Assembly (NCBI GenBank): GCA_009760885.1
Contig: CM019704.1
Coordinates: 12,941,803 to 13,005,802, forward strand
Direction of reading: 5' to 3'
Length of the DNA: 64,000 nucleotides
Source of the DNA: Achatina immaculata
Lineage: Eukaryota; Mollusca; Gastropoda; Stylommatophora; Achatinidae
Shown piece by piece: positions 22,949 to 33,985 of this stretch. Positions within the stretch are counted from its first letter, which is position 1, and each line of letters opens with the position of its first letter. The notes under the pieces are model-generated. The model saw only the letters and a list, made by a program, of their open reading frames with translations, was not told the origin of the DNA and did not search any database. Made by a program: the position numbers and the translations under genes.

Positions 22949-23515
22949 CAAAGAAGCCGCCTAGCACTTGAGAACCGCTAAATTCAGGAAATCGAACTAT
23001 GGAACCACATGGTTTGAACTCGTTATTCAGCTACACCTAACATTCTCCTCTTCCACAATTATAATCCCTCCCCACTCCCTTCTCACTTGTTACACATAGT
23101 TTAGAACCTCCTCATAGCATCACATTACAGCCCCTAAACCCCAACTATAATCACACATTTCACCTTCTCCCGGCTAGATTACTATTGTATCACTCTCTCT
23201 CCCCTCCACGGTTTCCCCACCCACCACCCTCAGTTACGACCCATCTATCACACATCATAAGTCTCCATTTAAATACTCTCTACACTCCACCATGCGTCGG
23301 ACAAGCCACAGCTTCTTTTAAGTTACAGCTAAGCGCTCTATTCATTTTAGTTTTTTTTTTTTTAACATAGCATTCGTGTGAATTTATACTTTATCTCTTC
23401 TCTCTATTTCTTCGTCCTGTGTGTTTTTGCATGATTAAGGCTCCCGCTGAAACGTCACAACTATGTACTCGTTAAGTAATAAAGCTGTTCCTACTGTTTT
23501 CCTAGTTTATACATT
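22949..23515 (+). mobile_element. Penelope-like element, 5'-truncated 3' fragment
   Basis: Begins in the last codons of the GIY-YIG endonuclease ORF (AGCCGCCTAGCACTTGAGAA, matching RLALENR) and includes the stop, the non-coding 3' region and the CCTAGTTTATACAT terminus. TCAGTTACAG flanks it at 22939-22948 and 23516-23525, giving a 10-bp target duplication. The hammerhead-like motif lies at 23427-23460. Confidence 0.9.
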
Positions 23516-23620
23516 TCAGTTACAGTCTAGTAACGTCAGTAACGGTCATGTCACATCATTTATAGTTTAGCCACGTCAGTTACAGCCTGGTCAGATCAGT
23601 TTGTCTGGCCTTGACGTTTC
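23516..23620. repeat. CAGTCTAGT-type minisatellite, right part
   Basis: Continuation of the interrupted array, with units carrying AACGTCAGTAACGGTCATG and CACGTCAGTTACAGCCTGGT. Confidence 0.7.
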
Positions 23621-23661
23621 GGCAAATCAATCAATCAAATGCCGTGCCGCGTGGCTTAGGC

Positions 23662-23681
23662 AATTATTTCGGCAAATAATT
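23662..23681. other. Perfect 8-bp hairpin
   Basis: AATTATTT-CGGC-AAATAATT, a perfect 8-bp stem with a 4-base loop. Function unknown. Confidence 0.5.
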
Positions 23682-23718
23682 ACATTAAATACTCAAGATG
23701 ATTATCAGCTTCTTCTAT

Positions 23719-23915
23719 ACAATGTTACCTGACAGGAAAATTATAATCTGAAATACAATGTTATGTGACAGGAAAATTAGAACCTAATATACAATGTTAT
23801 GTGACAGGAAAATTAGACTCTGATATAAAAAGTTACATGACATGAAAACTATAGACTGATATACAATGTTATTTGACAGGAAAAATAGAATCTGATATAC
23901 AACGTTATGATATTA
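23719..23915. repeat. About 41-bp minisatellite, 5 copies
   Basis: Unit with GATATACAATGTTATGTGAC + AGGAAAATTAGAATCT. Confidence 0.85.
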
Positions 23916-24062
23916 GCACAGAAAGTATAAGAGAATAAACACGAAATAGAGCGAAAACAATCAAACATCATGTTCAGCCATATTTTCAAGAAAAGTTTTC
24001 CACATTGACAAACGGAAGCAACAAAAATTTAAAACAAGATAATTTCAAACGTCATTATTTTC

Positions 24063-24065
<3 letters not shown>

Positions 24066-24112
<47 letters not shown>
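24066..24112. repeat. (TA)n(CA)n microsatellite
   Basis: About 32 bases of TA followed by CA repeats, directly left of mariner 2. Confidence 0.95.
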
Positions 24113-24116
24113 AGAT

Positions 24117-25372
24117 CCGACAATGTCGTCTATAAAGCAAAGAGTGGAATCCAAAGAGGCAACCTTCATCTATGATCTGGCAACTTTTCATCGCCGCCCG
24201 ATAAGCAGATGACAGACAAGTCACCATTTTGTTGACCTAGTCAGAGGTGCATTTTTACATAATCAGCATGGGGGAAAAAAGGCTAACATTAAATTCTGTT
24301 TAAAACTCGGAAAACGTGCCACTGAAACAGCTGAATTGATGCGACAAGTGTATGGGGATAAATGTTTATCTCTTGCACAGATATTCAGATTCAGACAGTA
24401 TTCAAGATTCAAAGTGGTGTGGAAACAATCACAAATGTAACTAGACATGGACGCCCAATTTATGTTTGTAATGAGGAACTCATTGCAAAAGTCAGAGAAC
24501 GGATACAAGAAGATCGTTGTTTGACTGTGAGGATAATGGCAGATGAATTTGGTGTTAACTGAGAGACCATTCGTAAAATTTTAGTGGAAGATTTGAACAA
24601 GAAAAAAGTTGCTTGCCGGTTTGTACCACATTCGTTGTCTGATGACGAAAAACATCAGCGTGTTGAGTACGCAAAAGACATCATCAAAACGTGTCGCAGA
24701 AAAAAAAATTTCTTAAATTTGGTTGTTGCAGAGAATGAAACATGGATTTTCAGCTATGATCCCATAAATAAACGCCGAAATGCTCATTGGAAGTCATCAT
24801 CATCACCAAAAGGCAAAAAATTCGTCTTCAACAGTCGAAAGTGAAGACAATGCTGGTGTGCTTCTACGGCAGTAAAGGAGTTATTCACAAAAAAATTTAT
24901 TCCAGGGGGGACAGACTGTCACTGCCAAAGTTTATTTAAGTATTCTGAAATGCCTATTGAAAAGGATTCTCCGAGTCCGACCCGAGTATTCAACACTTGG
25001 CAGTTCTTTCTTTCTTCATTATAATGCACCGGCTAACCGGGTGATAGCTGTGCAGGAATTTGTGCCCCAAAAACAAGTGTTTTCTCAATAATCCACCTTA
25101 TTCCCTAGATTTGTCTCCCTGCGATTATTTTCCATTCCCAAAAATAAAGTTACCATTGAAAATACGCTTCTTTGACGCTACTTATGACATTCAAAAGGCC
25201 GTAACGTCGAATTTAAGGGCCATACCAACAGAAGAACTGCAGAGGTCGTTCCAGTGTTTGTTAGGTCGTGCCACTCGCTGTATCAATGCACAGGGGCTTA
25301 ATTTTAATAAAATACAAGTTATATCTTCAGCTGTTGTTTATTTTATTTTTAATGTAATTACTCAATTGTCGG
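24117..25372 (+). pseudogene. Mariner-family transposase, inactivated (mariner 2)
   Basis: A different mariner lineage. The N-terminal part reads NIKFCLKLGKRATETAELMR (about 24288-24350), followed by TETAELMRQVYGDKCLS, a DRCLTVRIMADEFGVN helix-turn-helix (about 24500), ACRFVPHSLSDDEKHQRVEY (about 24610), ENETWIFSYDP (GDETW expected), HYNAPANR (HDNAPAH expected) and PPYSLDLSPCDYFPFPK (about 25090-25140). The first two catalytic Asp are replaced, and stops and frameshifts occur throughout. The 8-bp ends CCGACAAT (24117-24124) and ATTGTCGG (25365-25372) are inverted and probably remnants of the terminal repeats. TA dinucleotide arrays lie on both sides, matching the known TA target of mariners. 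Confidence 0.88.
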
Positions 25373-25373
25373 G

Positions 25374-25376
<3 letters not shown>

Positions 25377-25452
<76 letters not shown>

Positions 25453-25461
25453 CGTGCGTGC
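25377..25461. repeat. (TA)n(TG)n microsatellite
   Basis: About 30 bases of TA followed by a TG run and then GCGTGCGT variants. Confidence 0.95.
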
Positions 25462-25780
25462 GAGCGTGGGATGGGTGGATGACTCAGAGATAATTTTTGG
25501 CTGAAATATTGCTTGCTTGTAATGTATGGTTACATTTTTTCCCCGCTTTATCCTGAATTTACTATCTTATGTAACACTGTGCTCCACATTTCTCTTCTTA
25601 AATTTTGTATTAAACGAAATATACTGTATTTGCAAGTAAGTTATAAAAGAAGAGAATTCACACTTGCTTTCATACGTAGCAGGAAACAGAATTGGTTTCA
25701 TATAACAGAATAGGGGTTGTAACTCAGTTCTTTGTGGTCAAAGTTGTTGACCACTGATTAGGCGAATTTGCAAGTACAGA
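25462..25780. other. Spacer, nothing recognised
   Basis: AT-rich sequence with no repeat period or coding motif. Confidence 0.4.
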
Positions 25781-27134
25781 GCACAATATATCTTCACGTT
25801 CCCATTGACCATTTGGCTACGGGGTCGCTGTTGGCGAGATTTTTCAGCTGCCGTGCGTGGAGCGGTGCTCTTCCCCGCCAATGAAGAAAGGTACAAATGA
25901 GGTTGCCGCGCAGCATCACTGCGCAAAAGGTGGTAGAAAGGATAAAGCGAAGCAAACAGTCAAATCATGGCACCTCTGGTCTGGAGGTCGGCCACGTCCT
26001 GAGTGCAGTCATGTCGGGTGAAATGCATGAACCGGCTTGTCTCACTGCTGGCGAGACTCTTCATATGCCGTGCGTGGAGTGAAGCTCCTCCCGGTTAAGG
26101 AAGTAAATGCGGAAAAGAAATAAAGGTTGCTGTGCGGAGCCGATGGGAAAAGGTGGTGGAAAGTGAAGTTTAACTGGTATGTCCAGTAGTATCGCTACGA
26201 GAGCTATACCACGGCACCTCTGCTCAAGAGGCCGCCCACGTCCGAAATTCACCTACACTGGTGAAATATGCCTAAACCGGCACACACCAGGGGTGGAACT
26301 TGATGGCTAGACATGTCATGCCACCTCCGCTCTAGAGGTCGGTAACGCCTGATAAACACCCATACTGGTGAATTTTGCCTAAACCGGCTCATACCAGGGG
26401 TGAATCTTGAAGGCTATGCATGTCACAGTACCTCTGCTCTAGAGGTCGGTCCCGTCCCAAACACGCCCATACTGGGATAATGCCTAAACAGGCTCAACCC
26501 AGGGGTAGAAGTCACTAGTGGCGAGGATTCGTCCTCCTGGACAAAAGCTCCATCCTGGTCACAACTAGGAAGGGTAGCGGCCACGACCGCAAAATGCTGA
26601 AGTCGGAGACACTGGACCAGGGAAGTCTAGATAGGCAACCACCTCTCACCCGGCGGGGATGTTTGCGTATCCTAATCACGCTGAGGTTTTCCGGTGAGAA
26701 AGTCCAACCCTGGACTGGATGGGCAACCACCTCTCACCCGGCGGTGATACACGGGTATCTCAAAACACGTCGAGGTTTTCCGGTGAGAAAGTCCAACTCT
26801 GGCCTGGGTGGGCTAACGCCTCTCACCCAGCGGGGATGCACTGATATCCAAAACACGTCGAGGTCTTCCGGTGAGAAAGTCCAACCCTAGACTAAACTGG
26901 TGCAATGAAAACCACGGTGTCACGCAATCCCACTTCCGAGACCCACCAAGAATACAGGCTAAAGCACTATGACACTCTGAATCTCTTGTGGTCCTTTCGT
27001 GGATCTCGTGCGGTCTATTTTGGACCACACAGGGGACCACGGGACCTAATGAGGACCACAGGCATGAATTCAGTAGGTTCACAGTGCGGTTTTTGGTGGT
27101 AGAAGTGAACGAAGAAGAAGAAGAAGAGAAGGCT
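25781..27134 (+). mobile_element. Composite repeat with internal tandem modules and (GAA)n tail, copy 1
   Basis: GC-richer than its surroundings. Three module types follow one another. Two 217-bp-spaced copies carry GCCGTGCGTGGAG(C/T)G near 25850 and 26070. About 130-bp units follow with CCTCTGCTCTAGAGGTCGGT and CCTAAACCGGC (26150-26500). Then come three 89-bp units starting GGTGAGAAAGTCCAAC near 26692, 26781 and 26870. A 3' module runs to GAAGTGAACGAAGAAGAAG at about 27134. The 3' 460 bp recurs inverted at 47410-47875, where the insertion is clearly delimited. No coding domain is visible, so this is probably a non-autonomous element or the untranslated part of an unseen LINE. The left limit is uncertain. 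Confidence 0.75.
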
Positions 27135-27178
27135 ACGGGGTGGGAGGTTCCTTTTGCACATGACGGGACTTCTGTTTG

Positions 27179-27186
<8 letters not shown>

Positions 27187-27210
<24 letters not shown>

Positions 27211-27212
27211 AG
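27187..27212. repeat. (GA)n microsatellite
   Basis: Pure GA run of about 26 bases. Confidence 0.9.
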
Positions 27213-27284
27213 ACATCTTGGGGTGTGTTTTTTAGGGGGGGTCTCGGGTGATTGTTTGTGTTGGTTGAAACATTATGTAGGAGG

Positions 27285-28445
27285 TGGTCGAGGAACTTCT
27301 GAGCAAGACATACTCTGATAAAAATCAACATACACCTCTCGAGCATATGAAAGGTCTAGTGTGGACCTGTGCACCAGGTAGCAAATTCAAATGCATCCCA
27401 CCAACCTTACAGAGCATCGTAAGAAAAGCTAAAGGCAAATCAGCACCTATACCAAATGGCATCCCTTAAGCACTGTACAAAGGATCCGCCGAAGTACTAA
27501 AGAAGCTCCATAGGCTCCTAAGAACAGCATGGACCAAGAGATTCATAAGTAAAGAATAGAAAAAAGGCTAACGGAGTATACATCCCAAAAGAGCAGAATT
27601 CCAGTTCAGACTCATCTCATTTCTGAATGTAGAAGGAAAGATGTTCTTCTCAGCGACGGCAAAGAGATTAACAACATACCTCCTAGATGATGGTTACGTT
27701 GATACATCCGTGCAGAAGGGAAGAATTCCAGGTTTCCCAAGATGTCTCAAGCATGCTTCAATGATTTGGGAAGCTATTCAACAGGCAAGATCTTGAAAGC
27801 AAGATCTACAGGTAATATGGCTTGACCTAGCCAATTCGTATGGCTCAGTACCGCACCAGATGATATGGCTAGCACTAGACATGTATCATGTGCCAAAATA
27901 AACCACGAAGATGCTGAAAATGTACTTCACCTGGTTCCTCGTGAGATTTAGAACATCAGGATATATTACAAGATGGAATGAGCTTTAGGTAGGAATTGCA
28001 ATGGGCTATACAATATCTCCCACACTGTTCTTACTAGCCATGCAAGTAATCCGGAACGCAACAGAAGGAGCAGCATACGACCCAAGGTTCAGAAATGGAT
28101 GTCAGATGCCACTACTAAAAGCGCTCATGGATAACACAGCAGTAATAACAACCAGTGAAGCACAGGCACGAAAGAAGTTAGAGCGTTTGGACAGCCTTAT
28201 CATATGGTGCCGCATGAGCTTCAAGCCAAAGAAGTCAAGAAGCCTGTCACTCATAAAGGGGGAAGTGATAGAAAGATCGTACACAGTGGTTATCAAATAA
28301 TCCCAACTGTAGGGGAAGAGCCAGTGAAGAGCCTTGGCAGAGTATATGATGCTTCCATGAAAGACTCAAACGCAGTGAAGCAGTCATAGAAATGGCACTG
28401 AGTGGACTGAACATCATAGACAAAAGCAAGCTACTGGAGAAGTAA
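27285..28445 (+). pseudogene. R2/NeSL-like reverse transcriptase fragment
   Basis: Read over several frames this is an RT of the R2-like type. Visible are FRLISFLNVEGKMFF (about 27600), DTSVQKGRIPGFPRCLKHAS (about 27700), VIWLDLANSYGSVPHQMIWL (catalytic block A, about 27815), GYTISPTLFLLAMQV (about 28005), LKALMDNTAVITTSE (block C, about 28115; MDDT expected) and LIIWCRMSFKPKKSRSLSL. At least six stops occur, and one catalytic Asp is changed to Asn. The region after RT, with the restriction-like endonuclease, is missing. Clade assignment is from remembered motif style of R2/NeSL elements. Confidence 0.8.
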
Positions 28446-28599
28446 GAATTCTCTAGTAGGTTTAGCAATAGTGGGGTCTCAATTCAGGGATGTTGTCTAG
28501 TAGTTTCTCAAGACATCGATGATGACCATTCCCACTTGAAGTCTGAAGCACCTCTGGGTCCCTGCTTCCAAGCAGTACTTCCATCCACTCATATATTGT

Positions 28600-28810
28600 C
28601 CAGTGTAGAGAGAGTGCCCAGTCTTGCCTTGTCTGTAGATCCAGCCTAGTTCAGTGCAGAGAGTGTGCCCAACCTTGCCTTGAGTGTAGATCCAGCCTAG
28701 CCCAGTGCAGAGAGTGTGCCCAACCTTGCCTTGTCTGTAGATCCAGCCTAGCCCAGTGCAGAGAGTGTGCCCAACCTTGCCTTGAGTGTAGATCCAGCCT
28801 AGTCCAGTTG
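28600..28810. repeat. 51-bp minisatellite, about 4 copies
   Basis: Unit contains GTGCCCAACCTTGCCTTG(A/T) and GTAGATCCAGCCTAG(C/T)CCAG. Adjacent units alternate between AGTG and TCTG after CCTTG, hinting at a 102-bp higher-order unit. Confidence 0.9.
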
Positions 28811-29101
28811 ATCCCACTGTGTTAGAGCAGCATCACATACTTGGGAATTTCTTGCTTCTTTAATCATCGCAGAAAAGGGCAGGTATCATTTGTTGTTTGT
28901 GATAATCACTTCTTCTAGTTCCAGCCAGAAACAATCATTTGTGAAAGACTTTGTCAGCAGAATAATCAACCATGATTATGGAAACATTAGTATCGTCATC
29001 ACTTGTGAATTTATGAACATTATGAACTTGAATGGTAATAGTTTGTGCTTCAGTCTACAGAAATTTCAACGTATCATATATTGACTGCGGTGAATTCCAA
29101 T

Positions 29102-29530
29102 ATTGTGGACATTATTAGTTGTGAAGATTTTTCATCTCTATTAGTGAACACTATTAGTTGTGAAGATTTTTCATCTACATTAGTGGACATTATTAGCTAT
29201 GAAGATTTTTCATCTACATTAGTGGACATTATTAGTTGTGAAAATTTTTCATCTACATTAGTGGACATTATTAGTTGTGAAGATTTTTCATCTACATTAG
29301 TGGACATTATTAGTTGTGAAGATTTTTCATCTACAATAGTGGACATTATTAGTTGTGAAGATTTTTCATCTACATTAGTGAACACTATTAGTTGTGAAGA
29401 TTTTTCATCTACATTATGGACATTATTAGTTGTGAAGATTTTTCATCTACATTAGCGGACATTATTAGTTGTGAAGATTTCTCATCTACAGTAGTGGACA
29501 TTATTAGTTGTGAAGATATTTCATCCACAT
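29102..29530. repeat. 39-bp minisatellite, 11 copies
   Basis: Unit TTAGTGGACATTATTAGTTG + TGAAGATTTTTCATCTACA. The unit length is a multiple of three without stops in two frames, which gives 13-residue pseudo-protein repeats on both strands. Nothing supports coding. Confidence 0.95.
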
Positions 29531-29770
29531 TAGTTAGAAAGTTATTGATTGTTATTTTATTGCTTTATGCATCGATATGTTTTATCTAGATAACAGAAAG
29601 ATTCTTCCATCCCTGGATGTTGTTACCCTGTGATATGGATTGTTTGAGATCAACCATATGATTTGAAGTTTCAGATTTACCATACTTGTTATGAATTGGG
29701 AATTAATCTGCAAGGAGATATTGGCGGCATAATATTTCGATTTTAAATGTTTTTCTTTCAGCTAATTAGA

Positions 29771-31453
29771 AACTGGAACACTATTAACATCAAATAAAGA
29801 CCAAAAGCAAAGATGGGCTGAACACTTCCAAGAAATACTCAATCGACCACACCCAAAAGAATTGTTAAACCTTGAAACTGACTTACCAGCCCCACAACTC
29901 AATGTCAACCTAGATGAAATTAAATTGCATGAAATTGAAACAGCAGTGAATTTAATGGCTAATAACAAAGCTGCAGGTGAAGATGAAATAACAGCCGAGA
30001 TGCTAAAAGCTATCAATAGTGACAACATGAGACAACTACAGAGAATGTTTAACAAGATTTGGAAAGAAGAAAAGGTCCCTTCTAATTGGAAGAAAGGAAT
30101 CAATGTTAAAATACCAAAAAAGGGCAACCTTATTGACTGTAACAACTGGAGAGGAGTAACCTTAATATCAGTTGTGTCAAAAGTATTTTGCAAGGTCATT
30201 TTGATTAGACTCAAAGATATAGTGGATACTGCAATGAGAGAAGAACAAGCAGGATTTTGAAAAGGGAGAAGCTGTCTCGACCAGATCTTTACTCTCAGAA
30301 TAATACTTGAAGAACATATTGAAAAGCAGAAACCATTAATACTGAACTTCATAGATTTTAAAAAGGCATTTGACAGCATACACAGAGATTCATTATGGAG
30401 AATTTTATGTGTATATGGAATACCATCTAAAATTGTCAACATCATTAAGGACTTATATAATGGATATGTTTGTGCAGTCAAGACAGATGAAGAGATGAGT
30501 GAATGGTTCCAGATTGAAACAGGCGTGAAACAAGGATGTATACTGTCTCCTTTACTTTTTGGAATTACAGTAGACTTCATAATGAAAAAATGCTGCACAG
30601 GTAACACAGGTATTGACTGGGTACATGGGACCCAACTAGAAGATCTTGATTTTGCTGATGACATAACTCTTATCTGTAATAATGTGAACTCCATGCAAGA
30701 AAAAACAGATAGCCTGTCTTCACTGGCTAGCAAAATAGGACTTGAAATTAACAAAGACAAAACAAAAATAATGAAAATTCCCATCAATCAAAATGGAAAA
30801 ATACACATAGAAGGGACAGATATTGAAGAAGTCAATCAATTTGCATACCTTGGCAGCTACATAGACCAGGATGGTGACACTAGAAAGGAAGTTAGAGTCA
30901 GAATTGCAAAAGCAGCATCAATCTTCAAGAATCTTGAGAACATATGGAATTCAAAAGTTATAAGCACAAAAACCAAGTTAAGACTATTCAATTCAAATGT
31001 AATATCTACCCTCATTTATGCATGCGAAAGCTGGAAAACAACTAAAGAAATAGAAAAGAAATTAGACTCTTTTGAAAACAAATGCATAAGGAAAATACTC
31101 GGCATCAAGTGGAATGAATTCAAGAACAATACAGAGATAAGACAGATGACTGAACAACAACTAGTCTCATTGGTGATCAGGAAAAGGAGATGGACATATG
31201 TTGGTCACTTGATGAGAAGAAATGATCAGAGATTCCCCAAACAAGCTATCAAGTGGAACACAACAGGCCGAAGAAAAAGAGGCAGACCGCGTGAAACTCT
31301 GAAGAGGACATTATTAAGAGAGGCCAAATTAACAGGCATAAAATCCTTTGATGAGGTTGAAAGACTCGCCGAAGACAGGAAAAATTGGCGAACTACTTTG
31401 CGAGCCCTATGTGACGTTTAATGGCACGGGAAGGATATAAGATATAAGATAAG
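29771..31453 (+). pseudogene. RTE-alpha, 5'-truncated copy with nearly intact RT
   Basis: Runs from the linker before RT (KQRWAEHFQEILNRPHP) through NNWRGVTLISVVSKVF, FIDFKKAFDSIH (block A), ETGVKQGCILSPLLFG, DFADDITLIC (block C), YLGSYIDQDGD, YACESWKTTKEIEKKLDSFE, KRRWTYVGHLMRRND and RKRGRPRETLKRTLL, to a stop after LRALCDV at 31420. One in-frame TGA interrupts it at about 30258, where sister copies have CGA, a CpG-type change. The 3' tail is ATAAGATATAAGATAAG. AATTAGA at 29764-29770 and 31454-31460 is a 7-bp target duplication. The RT catalytic residues are all present. It is the best-preserved RT in the window. Confidence 0.93.
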
Positions 31454-31460
31454 AATTAGA

Positions 31461-31836
31461 TATAGCTCATGATTTGATTATAGTGAAAGCTCATATATTC
31501 CGTAGTCAGCAGAAATAATAGTTTGAGTGAAGTTATGAATATGAAGTTCCCAGTGCAACATAGCATATCCCAGAGTCTAAGTATACCATAGAGGTTTCCT
31601 GCAATTGGAGCTATGGTTATAATGTCTAATCTCGGTTCGCAATTTAATTATGGCGGACTTTAGTGTTAGAGATATTCCTGATATGAATTATTATCTTGGA
31701 TGTGACAGCATTATCCACGAGGTTATGTTCCATAGAGGGGTCTTGTCAGACCAGTTAAACATTTTTTTATTTAGCCCGTACAGTTGGTACGGAGCACAAT
31801 CCCTTGGAGGGATGAATGGAAGGTGGTTTAGCCTAA
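31461..31836. other. Spacer, nothing recognised
   Basis: Contains a 72-residue open frame without known motifs. No repeat is seen. Confidence 0.4.
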
Positions 31837-32215
31837 TACCAGAGTTTACCTGTTCTACATATGTATAACGGATAGTTTCATATGATTAAGATGGATGATT
31901 ACATGTAATACCAGATTTTACTTGTTCTACATATGTATAACGGATAGTTTCATATGATTAAGATGGATGATTACATGTAATACCAGAGTTTACCTCTTCT
32001 ACATATGTATAACGGATAGTTACATATGATTAAGATGGATGATTACATGTAATACCAGAGTTTACCTCTTCTACATATGTATAATGGATGTTTTCATATG
32101 ATTAAGATGGATGATTACATGTAATACCAGATTTTACCTGTTCTACATATGTATAACGGATAGTTTCATATGATTAGGATGGATGATTACATGTTATACC
32201 CAAAGTTGTGCCTAT
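31837..32215. repeat. 72-bp minisatellite, 5 copies
   Basis: Unit opens ATACCAGAGTTTACCTGTTC and ends TAAGATGGATGATTACATGT. The last copy is degraded. Confidence 0.95.
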
Positions 32216-33282
32216 TCTACATATGTATAACGTATAGTTGTGTATGATGTGAATAGATGATAATATATTCTACTTGAGTTAACCTATCCCACATGTGTAT
32301 AGCATTTATATGATGAGAATAGATGTTTACAAAAAGAGCATGAAGATGCATCAATTTCAGAGCAGAGTTCAATAACGCCAATAAGTGTGCTCTATTGGAG
32401 AGTACTGTTTTTGGAGTACAGCATTATGAGCATATTTTGGTAATATTAGTTTCATTCTAGTGAGAATTAACTGGTTTGGGGAGATATGGCCAAATATCTA
32501 TTTTAAAGGGGGTTGAGATATCTGTAGCAGTATTTCAGTACTGCATTTGGTCACTATAGGTTTTTACTATCTAAGGAATGTAATCCAATATAAAACTAGT
32601 ACTTAGTCTATAAATTTTAAAGCCCTTTCTTAATTATGACATAGATAGCTCAAGATTATGTTGTTTATGATTTGTAAATCTCATTGATTGTGTCAAAAGT
32701 GGAATGTCTGCGTCGACATGACCAGACGAAAAGAGTAACAGAAAATGTAAGCATTGGAATGTTTTGTTTGTTTTTACTCCAGGTCAGTTTTGACATGTTA
32801 AATTCACAAGAATTATTAAAATATTTGGTGAGCCGTCTGTCTAGACTAGGTATATTTAATAACAAAGTTAAATTTGGAAATGTTTGACACCTTATTACCC
32901 AATTTCACTAGAGTCAGACGTCTCATGATCTTTTAGAGAAAGTTCAGAGTAAATTTGTAGGGAATATTTAAGCTTGAGAAACTTTTGCTAGATCGGATTT
33001 TGCGTAGAATGTTTTACTGAGTAGTCATTTTCCCAGTGGAGTAGTTGTAAGTCAGTTTTAGAATGTAATAGTTTTAGCTCAGCATACTGTCCTTTAGGAC
33101 AATGTTCTTTTACCTTGTACTGATATGTAGATGCTAGGAGTGTTGTCCTTGTCAGAACAGATTAGTGTGTTCGGGAGATGTGTTGGAAGTTCACTATATA
33201 GTAAGTAGCTGTTTTACTTGCTTATTGTTTTCTTCTCCATGGCGTCGACTACGAGCCCAGGAAGCTCTTGTATTGCTTGTTA
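32216..33282. other. About 1.07 kb without repeats or recognised genes
   Basis: Ordinary AT-rich sequence. Short open frames of 66-67 codons lie on both strands at about 32665-32887 and are shadows of each other, with no family resemblance. Nothing was found. Confidence 0.45.
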
Positions 33283-33545
33283 AACCACCCTGCCATGTTG
33301 GCAGTTCATTTTCCTTCCTCATCTCCATCTTCCACCATTCATTTTTTTTTCAATCAATAAATGTTTGTTCGGTATCTTGGAACTTAGTCTATTCATTACC
33401 TACATTGAGTTCTTATCTGTTAGTCCTGTTGAGTGAGTGGGAGTCCTGTACAAGTTTTTATTACATGACATTGTTGTTTTTGTTGTGGCAGTTGCGAACC
33501 TGGCATTGTTGTTGTGTCACTCGGGGTATACCATAGTGACAAGTT
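33283..33545 (-). mobile_element. LINE 5' leader fragment
   Basis: Shares CACCCTGCCATGTTGGCAG, a T-rich stretch and CAATAAATGTT with 14400-14480, upstream of the RTE-like endonuclease. Further similarity (TGTTGTTGTGTCAC) runs to the end. No coding part follows, so it is an isolated leader piece. Confidence 0.6.
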
Positions 33546-33744
33546 TGCCTTTTTTTTTGATAAAGTAGTGTTACCAACTCTTACAGGAAACAACATCTAA
33601 GTCTTTCTAATACAATTAAAGTCCACAGAAAGTCAGTATCTCTGACTCTCTGTGTACTGCCACAGAGGCATACGCCTTTAGCAATGCCGTGTTGGCACAA
33701 TTAGTAATACATCATCTCTCCAAAGAAAGCCTTTTACAAAATGT

Positions 33745-33860
33745 GTGATTATAGTTGGGGTAGAGGGTTTGTAATGTGATGCTGTGAGGAGGTTCTGAAC
33801 TATGCGTAACAAGTGAGAAGGGAGTGGAACTTAGTGTTACACATAGCTCAGAACCTCTTC
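33745..33860 (-). mobile_element. Penelope 3' UTR fragment with a fold-back
   Basis: 33745-33835 matches the Penelope 3' UTR seen at 39430-39525 (GATGCTGTGAGGAGGTTCTG). It is followed immediately by an inverted partial copy: GAGGTTCTGAACTATGCGTA (from 33789) against TACACATAGCTCAGAACCTC (to about 33858). Together they form an imperfect 20-22 bp hairpin. Confidence 0.75.
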
Positions 33861-33985
33861 TTATATAATGGAGCTGACGCATTGTTTCTGGTTAGTTGTA
33901 AAGCGGAGCTGGTGATCGTTTTGTGTGGAGGTAGCTGGCATCATCATCATAAATATCATCATTTTGGTATCACAGCTTTACTACA
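33861..33985. repeat. Solo copy of the GGAGCTGACGCATTG repeat and its flank
   Basis: Matches the right end of the 35-bp array at 36180-36290, including the GGTAGCTGGCATCATCATCA flank. This indicates a shared or duplicated segment. Confidence 0.7.

Noticed and set aside
26813..27346. 177-codon minus-strand frame near the (GAA)n repeat
   Set aside because: Composition follows the 89-bp modules, CTT repeats and a GA run; no protein family resemblance.
29045..29455. 136-codon frame with 13-residue DIISCEDFSSTLV repeats
   Set aside because: A 39-bp minisatellite whose period is divisible by three; both strands are open, with no start context or domain.
32216..33282. Possible host exon in the repeat-free stretch
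   Set aside because: Only frames under 70 codons, overlapping on both strands, with no splice-site-bounded conserved motif that I could see.
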